A DNA stretch of 16,188 nt from an uncultured Erythrobacter sp. GTDB taxonomy: Bacteria; Pseudomonadota; Alphaproteobacteria; Sphingomonadales; Sphingomonadaceae. Of the stretch, positions 1 to 8,044 are shown in pieces. Within the stretch, counting starts at the first letter, position 1. Each line of letters opens with the position of its first letter. The DNA lies in assembly GCA_947258465.1 (NCBI GenBank), contig CAMYIQ010000286.1, positions 1-16,188 on the forward strand. The letters run 5' to 3'. The notes beneath the pieces are model-generated. The model did not search any database and had not been told where the DNA came from. It saw only the letters and a list, made by a program, of their open reading frames with translations. The translations under genes were made by a program, and so were the position numbers.

Positions 1-2
1 CC

Positions 3-524
3 TATATTCCGACCAACGTGATCTCGATCACCGACGGCCAGATCTTCCTTGAAACCGACCTGTTCTACCAGGGCATCCGTCCGGCGATTAATGTCGGCCT
101 GTCGGTCAGCCGTGTGGGCGGCGCCGCCCAGACCAAGGCGATGAAGAAGGTCTCGGGTTCGATGAAGCTCGACCTCGCGCAGTACCGCGAAATGGCCGCC
201 TTCGCGCAGTTCGGTTCGGATCTCGACGCCGCGACGCAGAAGCTGCTCAACCGCGGTGCCCGTCTGACCGAGCTGCTCAAGCAGCCGCAGTTCTCGCCGA
301 TGCCCTTCGAAGAGCAGACGGTGTCGATTTTCGCCGGCACCAACGGCTATATCGACGAAGTGCCGGTCGACCGCGTCACCGATTACGAAGCCCAGATGCT
401 GAGCTTCATGCGTGCCGAACATGCCGATGTGCTCGAAACCATCCGCACGACCGGAAAGTTCGAGGACGACACCAAGAACAAGGTCGTCGACGCGCTCAAG
501 ACCTTCGCCAAGCAGTTCGCCTAA
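3..524 (+). CDS. atpA: F1F0 ATP synthase subunit alpha, 3' part (5' end outside window)
   Basis: This is the C-terminal third of the alpha subunit of the F1 catalytic head. The frame is open from base 3 with no start in view and begins YIPTNVISITDGQIFLETDL, a conserved alpha-subunit stretch. It continues through the highly conserved INVGLSVSRVGG segment, including the arginine that reaches into the catalytic site at the beta interface, and the AAFAQFGSDLD segment. About 173 residues are present of roughly 510 expected. The rest is the helical C-terminal domain, ending in TAA at 522-524. The GTG at base 18 is an internal valine codon, not a start. atpG follows after 31 bp in the same direction, as expected for an atpHAGDC-type operon. 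Nothing looks broken; the 5' truncation is only the window edge. Confidence 0.97.
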   Translation, partial: YIPTNVISITDGQIFLETDLFYQGIRPAINVGLSVSRVGGAAQTKAMKKVSGSMKLDLAQYREMAAFAQFGSDLDAATQKLLNRGARLTELLKQPQFSPMPFEEQTVSIFAGTNGYIDEVPVDRVTDYEAQMLSFMRAEHADVLETIRTTGKFEDDTKNKVVDALKTFAKQFA

Positions 525-555
525 GCCCCACGAGACACGAAGATAGGGAGCCGAA

Positions 556-1428
556 ATGGCTAGCCTCAAGGAACTCAAGGGCCGGATCAACTCGGTCAAG
601 TCGACCCAGAAGATCACCAAGGCCAAGCAGATGGTCGCAGCGGCCAAGCTGCGCCGCGCGCAGGCGGCCGCCGAAGCCGCACGCCCCTATGCCGAACGGC
701 TGTCGGGCGTGATGGTCTCGCTCGCCAGCAAGGTAAGCGGCGACAGCGCACCCAAGCTGCTTCAGGGCACCGGCTCGGACAAGCGTCACCTGCTGGTCGT
801 GGTCAACACCGACAAGGGTCTGTGCGGCGGTCTCAACGCCAATATCGTCAAGGCCGCCAAGGCCAAGGCAACGCAATTGATCACCGAAGGCAAGGACGTC
901 ACCTTCTACCTGGTCGGCAAGAAGGGCCGTGCTCCGATCAAGCGCGATCATCCTGAGCGGATCGAGAAACACTTCGATACCTCGAACGTGCGCCAGCCGG
1001 GTTTCGAGGAAGCCGAGGCTATTGCCGACGATCTGATCGAGCGCTTCGAGAAAGGCGAATTCGACGTCGCCCACCTCGTCTATCCGATCTTCAAGTCGGC
1101 GCTGGCGCAGGACCCGACCGTCGACCAACTGATCCCCGTCCCCTCGCCCGAAGGCGAAGGCAGCGGCGGTGATGCCGTGGTCGAATACGAGCCGGGCGAA
1201 GAGGAAATTCTCGAGGAACTCCTCCCGCGCTATGTGAAGACGCAGCTATTCGGCGCCCTGCTGGAACGCGAAGCATCCGAACAGGGTGCCTCGATGACCG
1301 CGATGGACAATGCCACGCGCAATGCGGGCGATCTCATCAACAAGCTGACGATCCAGTACAACCGCAGCCGTCAGGCCGCGATCACCACCGAACTGATCGA
1401 AATCATTGCCGGCGCCGAAGCGCTGTAA
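556..1428 (+). CDS. atpG: F1F0 ATP synthase subunit gamma
   Basis: This is the central rotor shaft of F1, coupling proton-driven rotation of the c-ring to ATP synthesis at the membrane. The 290 residues start MASLKELKGRINSVKSTQKI, the classic gamma N-terminal helix. They end in a conserved C-terminal helix containing ASMTAMDNATRNAGDLI and RQAAITTELIEIIAGA. Together these form the antiparallel coiled coil inside the alpha3beta3 ring. The middle has the expected Rossmann-like domain with the KGLCGGLN segment. An acidic, low-complexity stretch at about residues 195-220 (PSPEGEGSGGDAVVEYEPGE) lies in a region where gamma subunits vary. The ATG at 556 has an AGGGAG ribosome binding site about 5 bp upstream. 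It lies 31 bp after atpA and 11 bp before the small lipoprotein gene, so it is almost certainly co-transcribed with both. Confidence 0.98.
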   Translation: MASLKELKGRINSVKSTQKITKAKQMVAAAKLRRAQAAAEAARPYAERLSGVMVSLASKVSGDSAPKLLQGTGSDKRHLLVVVNTDKGLCGGLNANIVKAAKAKATQLITEGKDVTFYLVGKKGRAPIKRDHPERIEKHFDTSNVRQPGFEEAEAIADDLIERFEKGEFDVAHLVYPIFKSALAQDPTVDQLIPVPSPEGEGSGGDAVVEYEPGEEEILEELLPRYVKTQLFGALLEREASEQGASMTAMDNATRNAGDLINKLTIQYNRSRQAAITTELIEIIAGAEAL

Positions 1429-1439
1429 GGACTATCGAC

Positions 1440-1802
1440 GTGAAAAATCTCGCCCTCATCCTCCCCCTCGCCCTGCTCGCCGCTTGCGGTGAAGAGCCCG
1501 CCCCCGAACCCGCTCCCACAGAGATCGCCCCGCCCGAGGCTGCCAACACACCGCCGGCGCCCGACGAAGCCCTGTTCAAGACGGTCTTTGCCGAAACCTG
1601 CGAAGGCGCCGAGCCCGTCAGCGTCGCCATGTGCAAGCGTGCCATGGGCTCCGATGTCGTAAGCTGCGAATTCGGTCTCGGCGACGATGAATACATGCGC
1701 AACAAGGCGCAGCTTGAAGTCAACGAAGACAGCACCGGCTGGAACCTCGCCGATGCTGCCGCCATCTGCGCCGAACACGGCGCCACCCTCGCAGACTCCT
1801 GA
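1440..1802 (+). CDS. Predicted small lipoprotein of unknown function, inside the atp operon
   Basis: I do not recognise a named family. The 120-residue product starts with GTG, with AAGGA overlapping the atpG stop about 8 bp upstream. It has a short signal peptide (MKNLALILPLALLAAC), with lipobox LLAAC and Cys16 as the predicted lipidation site, so signal peptidase II processing and export are likely. Residues 17-43 are a Pro/Ala/Glu-rich linker. The compact remainder (about 44-120) has four cysteines, at 54, 65, 76 and 110, compatible with two disulfides in the periplasm. It lies 11 bp after atpG and 20 bp before atpD on the same strand, with no terminator between, so it should be made with ATP synthase. 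A direct role in the enzyme is not shown: F1 is cytoplasmic and this protein is predicted to be outside. Codon use and GC resemble the neighbours. Confidence 0.85.
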   Translation: MKNLALILPLALLAACGEEPAPEPAPTEIAPPEAANTPPAPDEALFKTVFAETCEGAEPVSVAMCKRAMGSDVVSCEFGLGDDEYMRNKAQLEVNEDSTGWNLADAAAICAEHGATLADS

Positions 1803-1822
1803 GCCAGTAGGACAGATACATC

Positions 1823-3280
<1,458 letters not shown>

Positions 3281-3284
3281 GCCC

Positions 3285-3542
3285 ATGGCCCTCCACTTCG
3301 AACTCGTCACGCCGGCCAAGCTGGTCCGCTCCGAAGACGTCCACATGGTGGTCGTTCCCGGTGCGGAAGGCGGATTCGGCGTGCTCGATGGCCATGCGCC
3401 CTTCATGTCGACGATCCGCGACGGCGAAGTCCAGATCTACAAGACCGAAGGCGGCAGCCCTGAGACCATCGAGGTCCGCGGCGGCTTTGCCGAAGTCGGC
3501 GAAAACGGATTGACGGTCCTCGCCGAACACGTTGAGAGCTAG
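3285..3542 (+). CDS. atpC: F1F0 ATP synthase subunit epsilon, short form
   Basis: This is the epsilon subunit, which sits at the foot of gamma and links F1 to the c-ring. The 85-residue protein starts MALHFELVTPAKLV and contains the conserved VVPGAEGGFGVLDGHAPFM beta-sandwich motif. It stops right after the end of the sandwich (LTVLAEHVES). The C-terminal two-helix domain found in about 135-residue epsilons, which blocks ATP hydrolysis in E. coli, is absent. The stop is followed at once by a strong terminator, so this is the natural gene end and not a frameshift; no helical remnant is visible downstream. Short epsilons are known in alphaproteobacteria, where a separate zeta subunit can inhibit hydrolysis; no zeta gene is seen here. 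The start lies 4 bp after the atpD stop. Confidence 0.95.
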   Translation: MALHFELVTPAKLVRSEDVHMVVVPGAEGGFGVLDGHAPFMSTIRDGEVQIYKTEGGSPETIEVRGGFAEVGENGLTVLAEHVES

Positions 3543-3568
3543 GGCTTTTCTGACATAGCAGACAGATA

Positions 3569-3599
3569 AAGGGCGGCCCTGCGCAGGGTCGCCCTTCTT
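3569..3599 (+). terminator. Intrinsic terminator closing the atp operon
   Basis: A near-perfect inverted repeat lies 26 bp after the atpC stop. The outer arm AAGGGCG (3569-3575) pairs with CGCCCTT (3590-3596). A G-T wobble follows, and then the inner arm CCCTG (3577-3581) pairs with CAGGG (3584-3588). The stem is followed by CTTCTTCGTT, a broken T-rich tract. The position and stem strength make it the likely end of the atp transcript. Confidence 0.85.
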
Positions 3600-3633
3600 C
3601 GTTCTACTGACACCATCGGCCGGTCCGGCAACC

Positions 3634-3639
3634 GATAAT
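3634..3639 (+). promoter_or_regulatory. Possible -10 element for the glycosyltransferase gene
   Basis: GATAAT matches the TATAAT consensus at five of six positions and lies in a local AT-rich patch (GATAATTAA) just after the atp terminator. No convincing -35 sits 16-18 bp upstream; the nearest candidate, CTGACA at 3607-3612, would be 21 bp away. If used, the transcript would begin near 3646. That favours a start codon at 3695 or later over the ATG at 3650. Confidence 0.25.
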
Positions 3640-3694
3640 TAACCACGAGATGCGAGGGATCGCCCGCAATCACGTTGGGGGTACGGTCGGACAG

Positions 3695-5197
3695 ATGACG
3701 GCGATGGGCCTTGATATGGCGGAGGCCAGGCCAAAGGCCGGGCCAATGCGCGCCGAGTTGTGGCTCGTCGCTCTGTTGACCTTGGGCGCGCTTGTGGTGC
3801 GCCTTCCCTTCCTGGGCGATCACAACGCCGATATCGACGAACAGCTATATGCGCTGATCGGCAGCCAGATGCTGCAGGGCCAATTGCCATTCGTCGATCT
3901 GTGGGACCGCAAGCCCTTCGGCCTGTTCCTGCTGTTCGGACTGGCCGATGCGAGCGGCCTGCCCGCCCCCTGGTCCTATCAGCTCATGGCGACGGGTTTC
4001 ATCGTGATCGGCGCGCTTCTGCTGTACCGCCTCGCGCTGTTGTTGGTCGATAGCGGCACCGCTGCGGTGGTGGCTCTGCTCTATATCGTTCTGATGACGA
4101 TCTACGGGTCGCATTCGGCTCAGACAGAGGCGTTCCATGTGCCTGCCATGCTCGCCATGGCGCTGTTGGTGCGCGATACCCGCCATCCTAATACACTTGG
4201 GCGCGCCTGGTTCGCCATGCTGATCGGCGGGCTGGCCCTGCAAGTGAAATACACTGTCTTCCCGCAATGCCTTTTCTTCGGCCTGTGGGCGCTTTGGGGC
4301 CAATATCGCGCAGGGCGCCCGCTACCGCAGCTAGCCGCAATCGCAGCGGGGTTTGCGGCACTCGGTCTGCTCCCCACGCTAGGGGTCGGCCTGTTCTACC
4401 TTGCCGTGGGTGGATGGGAAGAATTCTGGTTCGCCAACTTCGTCAGCTTTTTTCTGCGCGCGCCTGCCCCGATGGGGCGCTTCGCCGACGATTACGCAAT
4501 CTTCCTGCTTCCGCTCATGGTCCTGACCATAGCGGGCCTTTACGGTCGGTTCCGGATGAAGGCGCCCGAAGACGGACTCACCTACACGTTCTTCTGGGGC
4601 ATGCTGGGGGCAGCGCTTGCAACCGTCTTCCTGCCATCGACCGTCTATGCCTATTACTTCGCTGCGCTAGTACCCGCAGTGTTGCTGGTAGCGCTCCCGT
4701 TTCTCGACAGGCGCGGCCCGGTGGGGATGGCTCCGCTGCTCGCGGCGATGATCGCCTGCATCGGTCTTCTTTACCTTCCCCAACGGTTCGAAGCGTCGCA
4801 GGATCACCGCGCTGCGATGGACAAACTCGTCGCGGCCATCCGCCCCCATGTGGATGGCAACAGCGCCTGTCTATGGGTCTTCGATGGCCCCACGGCGCTC
4901 TACACGACCACGAAGAGCTGCCTGCCGACGAGGCTGATCTATCCCGACCACCTCAACAATGCGCTCGAACGCGATTCGCTCGGCCTGCGCCAGATCGACG
5001 AAGTCCGTCGCATTCTCGGCACGCGCCCGCCAGTGGTCGTGACAGCCGACCGCCCCTTTACGATTCAGAACGAACAGGTACTCGGTCATGTCCGGACTAC
5101 CCTGCCGCAAGGCTATACCATCATCACCGAACAGCGCATCCACGATCGCGGCCTGAAAGTCTGGTTGCGGCGCGATCTGGTGAGCAGGAGCCGTTGA
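3695..5197 (+). CDS. PMT/GT39-like polytopic membrane glycosyltransferase
   Basis: This is an integral membrane protein of about 500 residues resembling the PMT_2/GT39 superfamily (ArnT- and protein-mannosyltransferase-like GT-C enzymes), which transfer sugars from polyprenyl-phosphate donors on the periplasmic side. After a first membrane segment (WLVALLTLGALVVRLPFL) comes the first-loop acidic motif NADIDEQLYALIGSQM, where GT-C enzymes place a catalytic Asp/Glu. Next is DLWDRKPFGLFLLF, also typical of this group. About ten further hydrophobic segments fill the middle, and a soluble C-terminal part runs from about residue 365. Donor and acceptor cannot be told. Start choice is uncertain: an ATG at 3650 adds 15 residues, and ATGs at 3704 and 3716 are also in frame; no start has a strong ribosome binding site. 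I prefer 3695 because the 15 extra residues look unlike coding sequence. It follows the atp terminator and precedes the peptidase gene by 68 bp. Confidence 0.8.
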   Translation: MTAMGLDMAEARPKAGPMRAELWLVALLTLGALVVRLPFLGDHNADIDEQLYALIGSQMLQGQLPFVDLWDRKPFGLFLLFGLADASGLPAPWSYQLMATGFIVIGALLLYRLALLLVDSGTAAVVALLYIVLMTIYGSHSAQTEAFHVPAMLAMALLVRDTRHPNTLGRAWFAMLIGGLALQVKYTVFPQCLFFGLWALWGQYRAGRPLPQLAAIAAGFAALGLLPTLGVGLFYLAVGGWEEFWFANFVSFFLRAPAPMGRFADDYAIFLLPLMVLTIAGLYGRFRMKAPEDGLTYTFFWGMLGAALATVFLPSTVYAYYFAALVPAVLLVALPFLDRRGPVGMAPLLAAMIACIGLLYLPQRFEASQDHRAAMDKLVAAIRPHVDGNSACLWVFDGPTALYTTTKSCLPTRLIYPDHLNNALERDSLGLRQIDEVRRILGTRPPVVVTADRPFTIQNEQVLGHVRTTLPQGYTIITEQRIHDRGLKVWLRRDLVSRSR

Positions 5198-5265
5198 TCG
5201 ACAGGGGGTTGTGGCCAACCCGAACAGGCGGCAGATAGTCTCACAGCAAATCTGGAGACACGCCC

Positions 5266-7383
5266 TTGAAACTCGCATCCGCGCTGGCCATGGCCGCCGT
5301 CATGACGCTTGCACCCACCACGCCCGCCGCCGCGCAGAATGGCATTCCCGGCCCCGAGGAAGACAGTTACATCTGGCTCGAGGAGGCCCGCAGCGATCGC
5401 GCGCTGGATTGGGTCCGCGCCGAGAACGAGCGAACCATGGGCCTCCTCGCGGGAGACCCGCGCTTCGAAGCGGTCAAAGCCGAAGCGCTGGCGATCTACG
5501 ATAGCGAGGATCGCATTCCCTATGTCTCGATCCGCCCGGATGGCCTGTATAATTTTTGGCAGGACAAAGAGAACCCGCGCGGCCTGGTGCGTCGTACCAC
5601 GCTGGAAAGCTACCGCAGCGACAACCCGACATGGGAAACCGTGCTCGATGTGGACGCGCTGGCCGAGGCGGAAGGGCGCGAATGGGTTTACAAGGGCTAT
5701 GAATGCCTGCCGCCCGAAGAGCGCCTGTGCATGGTCGCCCTGTCCGACGGAGGCGAGGACGCCACCGTGCTGCGCGAATTCGACATGGCGACCGGGAGTT
5801 TCGTAGAGAACGGGTTCGTGCTCGACGAGAAGAGCCAGGGCGGCATCCAGTGGGTGGACAAGGACACTCTGCTCGTCAGCCGCGATTTCGGCGAAGGAAC
5901 CCTGACGGAAAGCCAGTATCCACGCACCACGCGCATCTGGAAGCGCGGCACATCGATCGAGGACGCGCAGGAAATCTGGCGCGGCGAAGAAGCCGACGTA
6001 TGGTCGGGCGCCACGCTGCTGCGCGATCACACGGGCACTGCTCATGGCTATTACGCCTTTCGCGCGGTCAGTTTCCACGAGACCGAATATCACTGGCAGC
6101 ATGATGGGGAATGGCTGCGGCTGGACATTCCGCTCAAGGCTTCTCCCTATGGTCTGATCGATGGGCAGCTCTTGTTCTCGACCGATGTGGACTGGGAAAC
6201 GCAGGGGCAGACCTTCCCTGCCGACGCGCTCGTCTCGGTCGATCTGGAGGAATTCAAGGCCGATCCCAACGGCGCGGCCAAGACGCTGGTCTGGGCGCCT
6301 AAGGACAAGCAGACCAAACAAGGGGCGGCGAACACCAGCGAAAGCCTTTACGTCAGCCTGCTGGACAATGTCCGCGGGCGCGTGCTCAAATTCGATCATG
6401 TCGACGGAGAGTGGGTATCGAGTGAAATCGACCTGCCCGACAATTCGACCGTGGGGGTGGCTGCCGCGTCCGACAGCTCGGACGAGATCATGTATTCGGT
6501 CACGGATTTCTTGACGCCCTCGACGCTGTATTATTCGGATGGCAGCGGCGCGCCCGACATCATCAAGACTTCGCCCAGCTATTTCGATGCGCAGGGCATG
6601 GAAGTCGAACAGTTCGAGGCGACCAGCGCCGACGGGACGAAAATTCCCTATTTCCTCGTCAAGCCCAAGGGCATGGTGATGGACGGGACCAATCCCACGC
6701 TGCTGACCGGCTATGGCGGCTTCCAGGTCCCGCGCCTGCCTTCCTATCTCGGTTCGATCGGCAAGATCTGGCTTGAGCGCGGCGGGGCCTACATCCTCGG
6801 CAATATGCGCGGCGGTGGCGAATTCGGCCCCGGCTGGCACCAGAGCGCGATTCGCGAGAACAAGCAGCGCACCTGGGACGATTTCATTGCCATCGCGGAA
6901 GACGCGATCGCACGCGGCATCACCTCGGCCGAGCATCTGGGCATTCAGGGCGGCAGTCAGGGCGGCCTGCTGGTCGGCACCGCCTTCACCCAGCGGCCCG
7001 AGCTGTTTAACGCGGCGATCGTGCAAATCCCGCTATTCGACATGCTACGCTATCATCTGATCGGGCGCGGCGCTTCGTGGACCGGCGAATATGGCGATCC
7101 GCGCGTGGACGAACAGCGCGCCTGGATCGAGCCCTATTCACCCTATCAGAAGCTGCTCGAAGGCAAGGATTATCCCGCCCCGTTCTTCTGGGCCTCGACC
7201 GCCGACGACAGGACGCATCCCGCCCATGCCCGCAAGGGCGCGGCGCGCGTCAAGGAACTCGGGCAGGACTATTTCTACTTCGAGGACATGACTGGTGGCC
7301 ATTCGGGCGGCGTCGACAATGAACAGCGCGCCAAGATCCAGGCACTGCAGATGATCTATCTGCTCCAGCGGCTGGCGGACTGA
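5266..7383 (+). CDS. Exported prolyl oligopeptidase family (S9A) serine peptidase
   Basis: This 705-residue protein has a signal peptide (about MKLASALAMAAVMTLAP, cleavage likely after TTPAAA), so it should act in the periplasm or be secreted. The N-terminal half fits the beta-propeller gate of S9A enzymes. It opens with the EEDSYIWLEE segment typical of the family start. The C-terminal half is an alpha/beta hydrolase. The nucleophile is Ser564 in GGSQGG (family consensus GGSNGG), the acid lies in the DDR motif (D647/D648), and the histidine is H679 in GGHSGG. YGGF and NMRGGGEFG segments ahead of the Ser match the oxyanion region of the family. The substrate is probably proline-containing peptides, but members also cleave other bonds. 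The start is a TTG with GGAG 8 bp upstream; no better start fits the signal peptide. The gene could share a transcript with the glycosyltransferase. Confidence 0.9.
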   Translation: MKLASALAMAAVMTLAPTTPAAAQNGIPGPEEDSYIWLEEARSDRALDWVRAENERTMGLLAGDPRFEAVKAEALAIYDSEDRIPYVSIRPDGLYNFWQDKENPRGLVRRTTLESYRSDNPTWETVLDVDALAEAEGREWVYKGYECLPPEERLCMVALSDGGEDATVLREFDMATGSFVENGFVLDEKSQGGIQWVDKDTLLVSRDFGEGTLTESQYPRTTRIWKRGTSIEDAQEIWRGEEADVWSGATLLRDHTGTAHGYYAFRAVSFHETEYHWQHDGEWLRLDIPLKASPYGLIDGQLLFSTDVDWETQGQTFPADALVSVDLEEFKADPNGAAKTLVWAPKDKQTKQGAANTSESLYVSLLDNVRGRVLKFDHVDGEWVSSEIDLPDNSTVGVAAASDSSDEIMYSVTDFLTPSTLYYSDGSGAPDIIKTSPSYFDAQGMEVEQFEATSADGTKIPYFLVKPKGMVMDGTNPTLLTGYGGFQVPRLPSYLGSIGKIWLERGGAYILGNMRGGGEFGPGWHQSAIRENKQRTWDDFIAIAEDAIARGITSAEHLGIQGGSQGGLLVGTAFTQRPELFNAAIVQIPLFDMLRYHLIGRGASWTGEYGDPRVDEQRAWIEPYSPYQKLLEGKDYPAPFFWASTADDRTHPAHARKGAARVKELGQDYFYFEDMTGGHSGGVDNEQRAKIQALQMIYLLQRLAD

Positions 7384-7516
7384 CAGGAGTCGCGGGGGGA
7401 GCCGGATCGGCGCCCTCCGCCTGTGCTCGACTTAACACTTCGGCAATCGACGCGGCCTATGTCCGCGCGAGAAGGGGTCGCATCCGACGATTTCACGCAT
7501 GGAGATGCGAACTACA

Positions 7517-7756
7517 ATGACCAGCCTAGCCCATAAGCCCCGGATTGCCGTTAGCGAGGCCGCCATTCTGCGAGGCGAGCGTATAGAGGATGTCGCCTGC
7601 ACGATCGTCGATGTTTCGAGCGATGGCTTTCGGCTGACGGTTCCGCGCGGTGTGCCCTGCGGTGGCGGCTATCGTCTCATCTACTCGGGCGAGGAACACG
7701 AAGTGGTCATTCGCTGGGCGTCGGTAAACGAAGCGGGCGGCCAGTTCCTCGACTGA
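7517..7756 (+). CDS. Small PilZ-domain protein
   Basis: This 79-residue protein is made almost entirely of a PilZ-like domain. PilZ domains typically bind cyclic-di-GMP through an N-terminal arginine motif and a [D/N]xSxxG motif. Here the second is clear as DVSSDG, in TIVDVSSDGFRLTVP. The expected N-terminal RxxxR is not clean: arginines occur at PRIAV and ILRGER, so c-di-GMP binding is uncertain. The rest forms the expected beta-strands (YRLIYSGEEHEVVIRWAS). I chose the ATG at 7517, which has GGAG at 7501-7504, about 12 bp upstream. In-frame ATGs at 7499 and 7505 would add six or four residues but have no ribosome binding site. It stands alone after the peptidase gene (gap 133 bp) and converges on the minus-strand HNH gene with 9 bp between stops. 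Confidence 0.75.
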   Translation: MTSLAHKPRIAVSEAAILRGERIEDVACTIVDVSSDGFRLTVPRGVPCGGGYRLIYSGEEHEVVIRWASVNEAGGQFLD

Positions 7757-7765
7757 CGATCGAAC

Positions 7766-8044
7766 TCAGCGCGGCCTACGGGTCGGTGCGTGGAAATCGG
7801 GCGGCTTGTCGGCCACCCATCGCACGAATTTCGCAATGGATGGGTCGGCGAGCAGCGCTCCTCGATCTTCGCCTATCCGCGCCAGTTCGGCATTGCTGAA
7901 ATTGGCGTGGATTGCACGGTGGCAGATCGGGTGCACCGGTACCGTCACACGCCCCTTCTTTGCCTTCGGCACCGGGTGATGATGCTGGACCTTGCGTCCC
8001 AACCGGCGTGCGCACAACCAGCAAGCGGGAACCGGCCTGCTCAG
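7766..8044 (-). CDS. Small HNH-nuclease-like protein, probable CTG start
   Basis: This 92-residue protein has the zinc/HNH pattern of small HNH endonucleases. A CxxC pair (C8 and C11 in ACWLCAR) is followed by QHHHPVPK (H21-H23), then HPICHRAIH (H38, C41, H42, H46). The C-terminal segment is KFVRWVADKPPDFH. The family acts on DNA in many settings; no partner here says which. No ATG, GTG or TTG lies in frame before the first Cys. The best start is a CTG at 8044-8042, overlapping the glmU stop as CTGA with GGAG upstream inside glmU. A TTG at the WLC position would remove the first zinc cysteine. It is thus likely translated by coupling to glmU. The codon use and the intact motif argue that this is a real gene rather than a remnant, but the start makes automated calls likely to miss or shorten it. 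Confidence 0.65.
   Translation of the reverse strand: MSRPVPACWLCARRLGRKVQHHHPVPKAKKGRVTVPVHPICHRAIHANFSNAELARIGEDRGALLADPSIAKFVRWVADKPPDFHAPTRRPR

Noticed and set aside
5206..5221. Possible terminator after the glycosyltransferase gene (GGGTTG/CAACCC stem)
   Set aside because: Six-base stem with a TGGC loop but no T run. It may be a weak structure only; the peptidase start follows shortly.
5113..7026. 637-residue open frame on the minus strand
   Set aside because: Antisense to the S9A peptidase, whose catalytic motifs and signal peptide are intact. Long antisense frames are common in GC-rich genes; the predicted protein has no recognisable motif.
7391..7421. Possible terminator after the S9A peptidase gene
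   Set aside because: The GC-rich inverted repeat has a mismatch and a wobble, and no T tract follows.
7432..7463. Promoter for the PilZ gene (TTAACA and TATGTC)
   Set aside because: Spacing of 20 bp is too long and the boxes match weakly.
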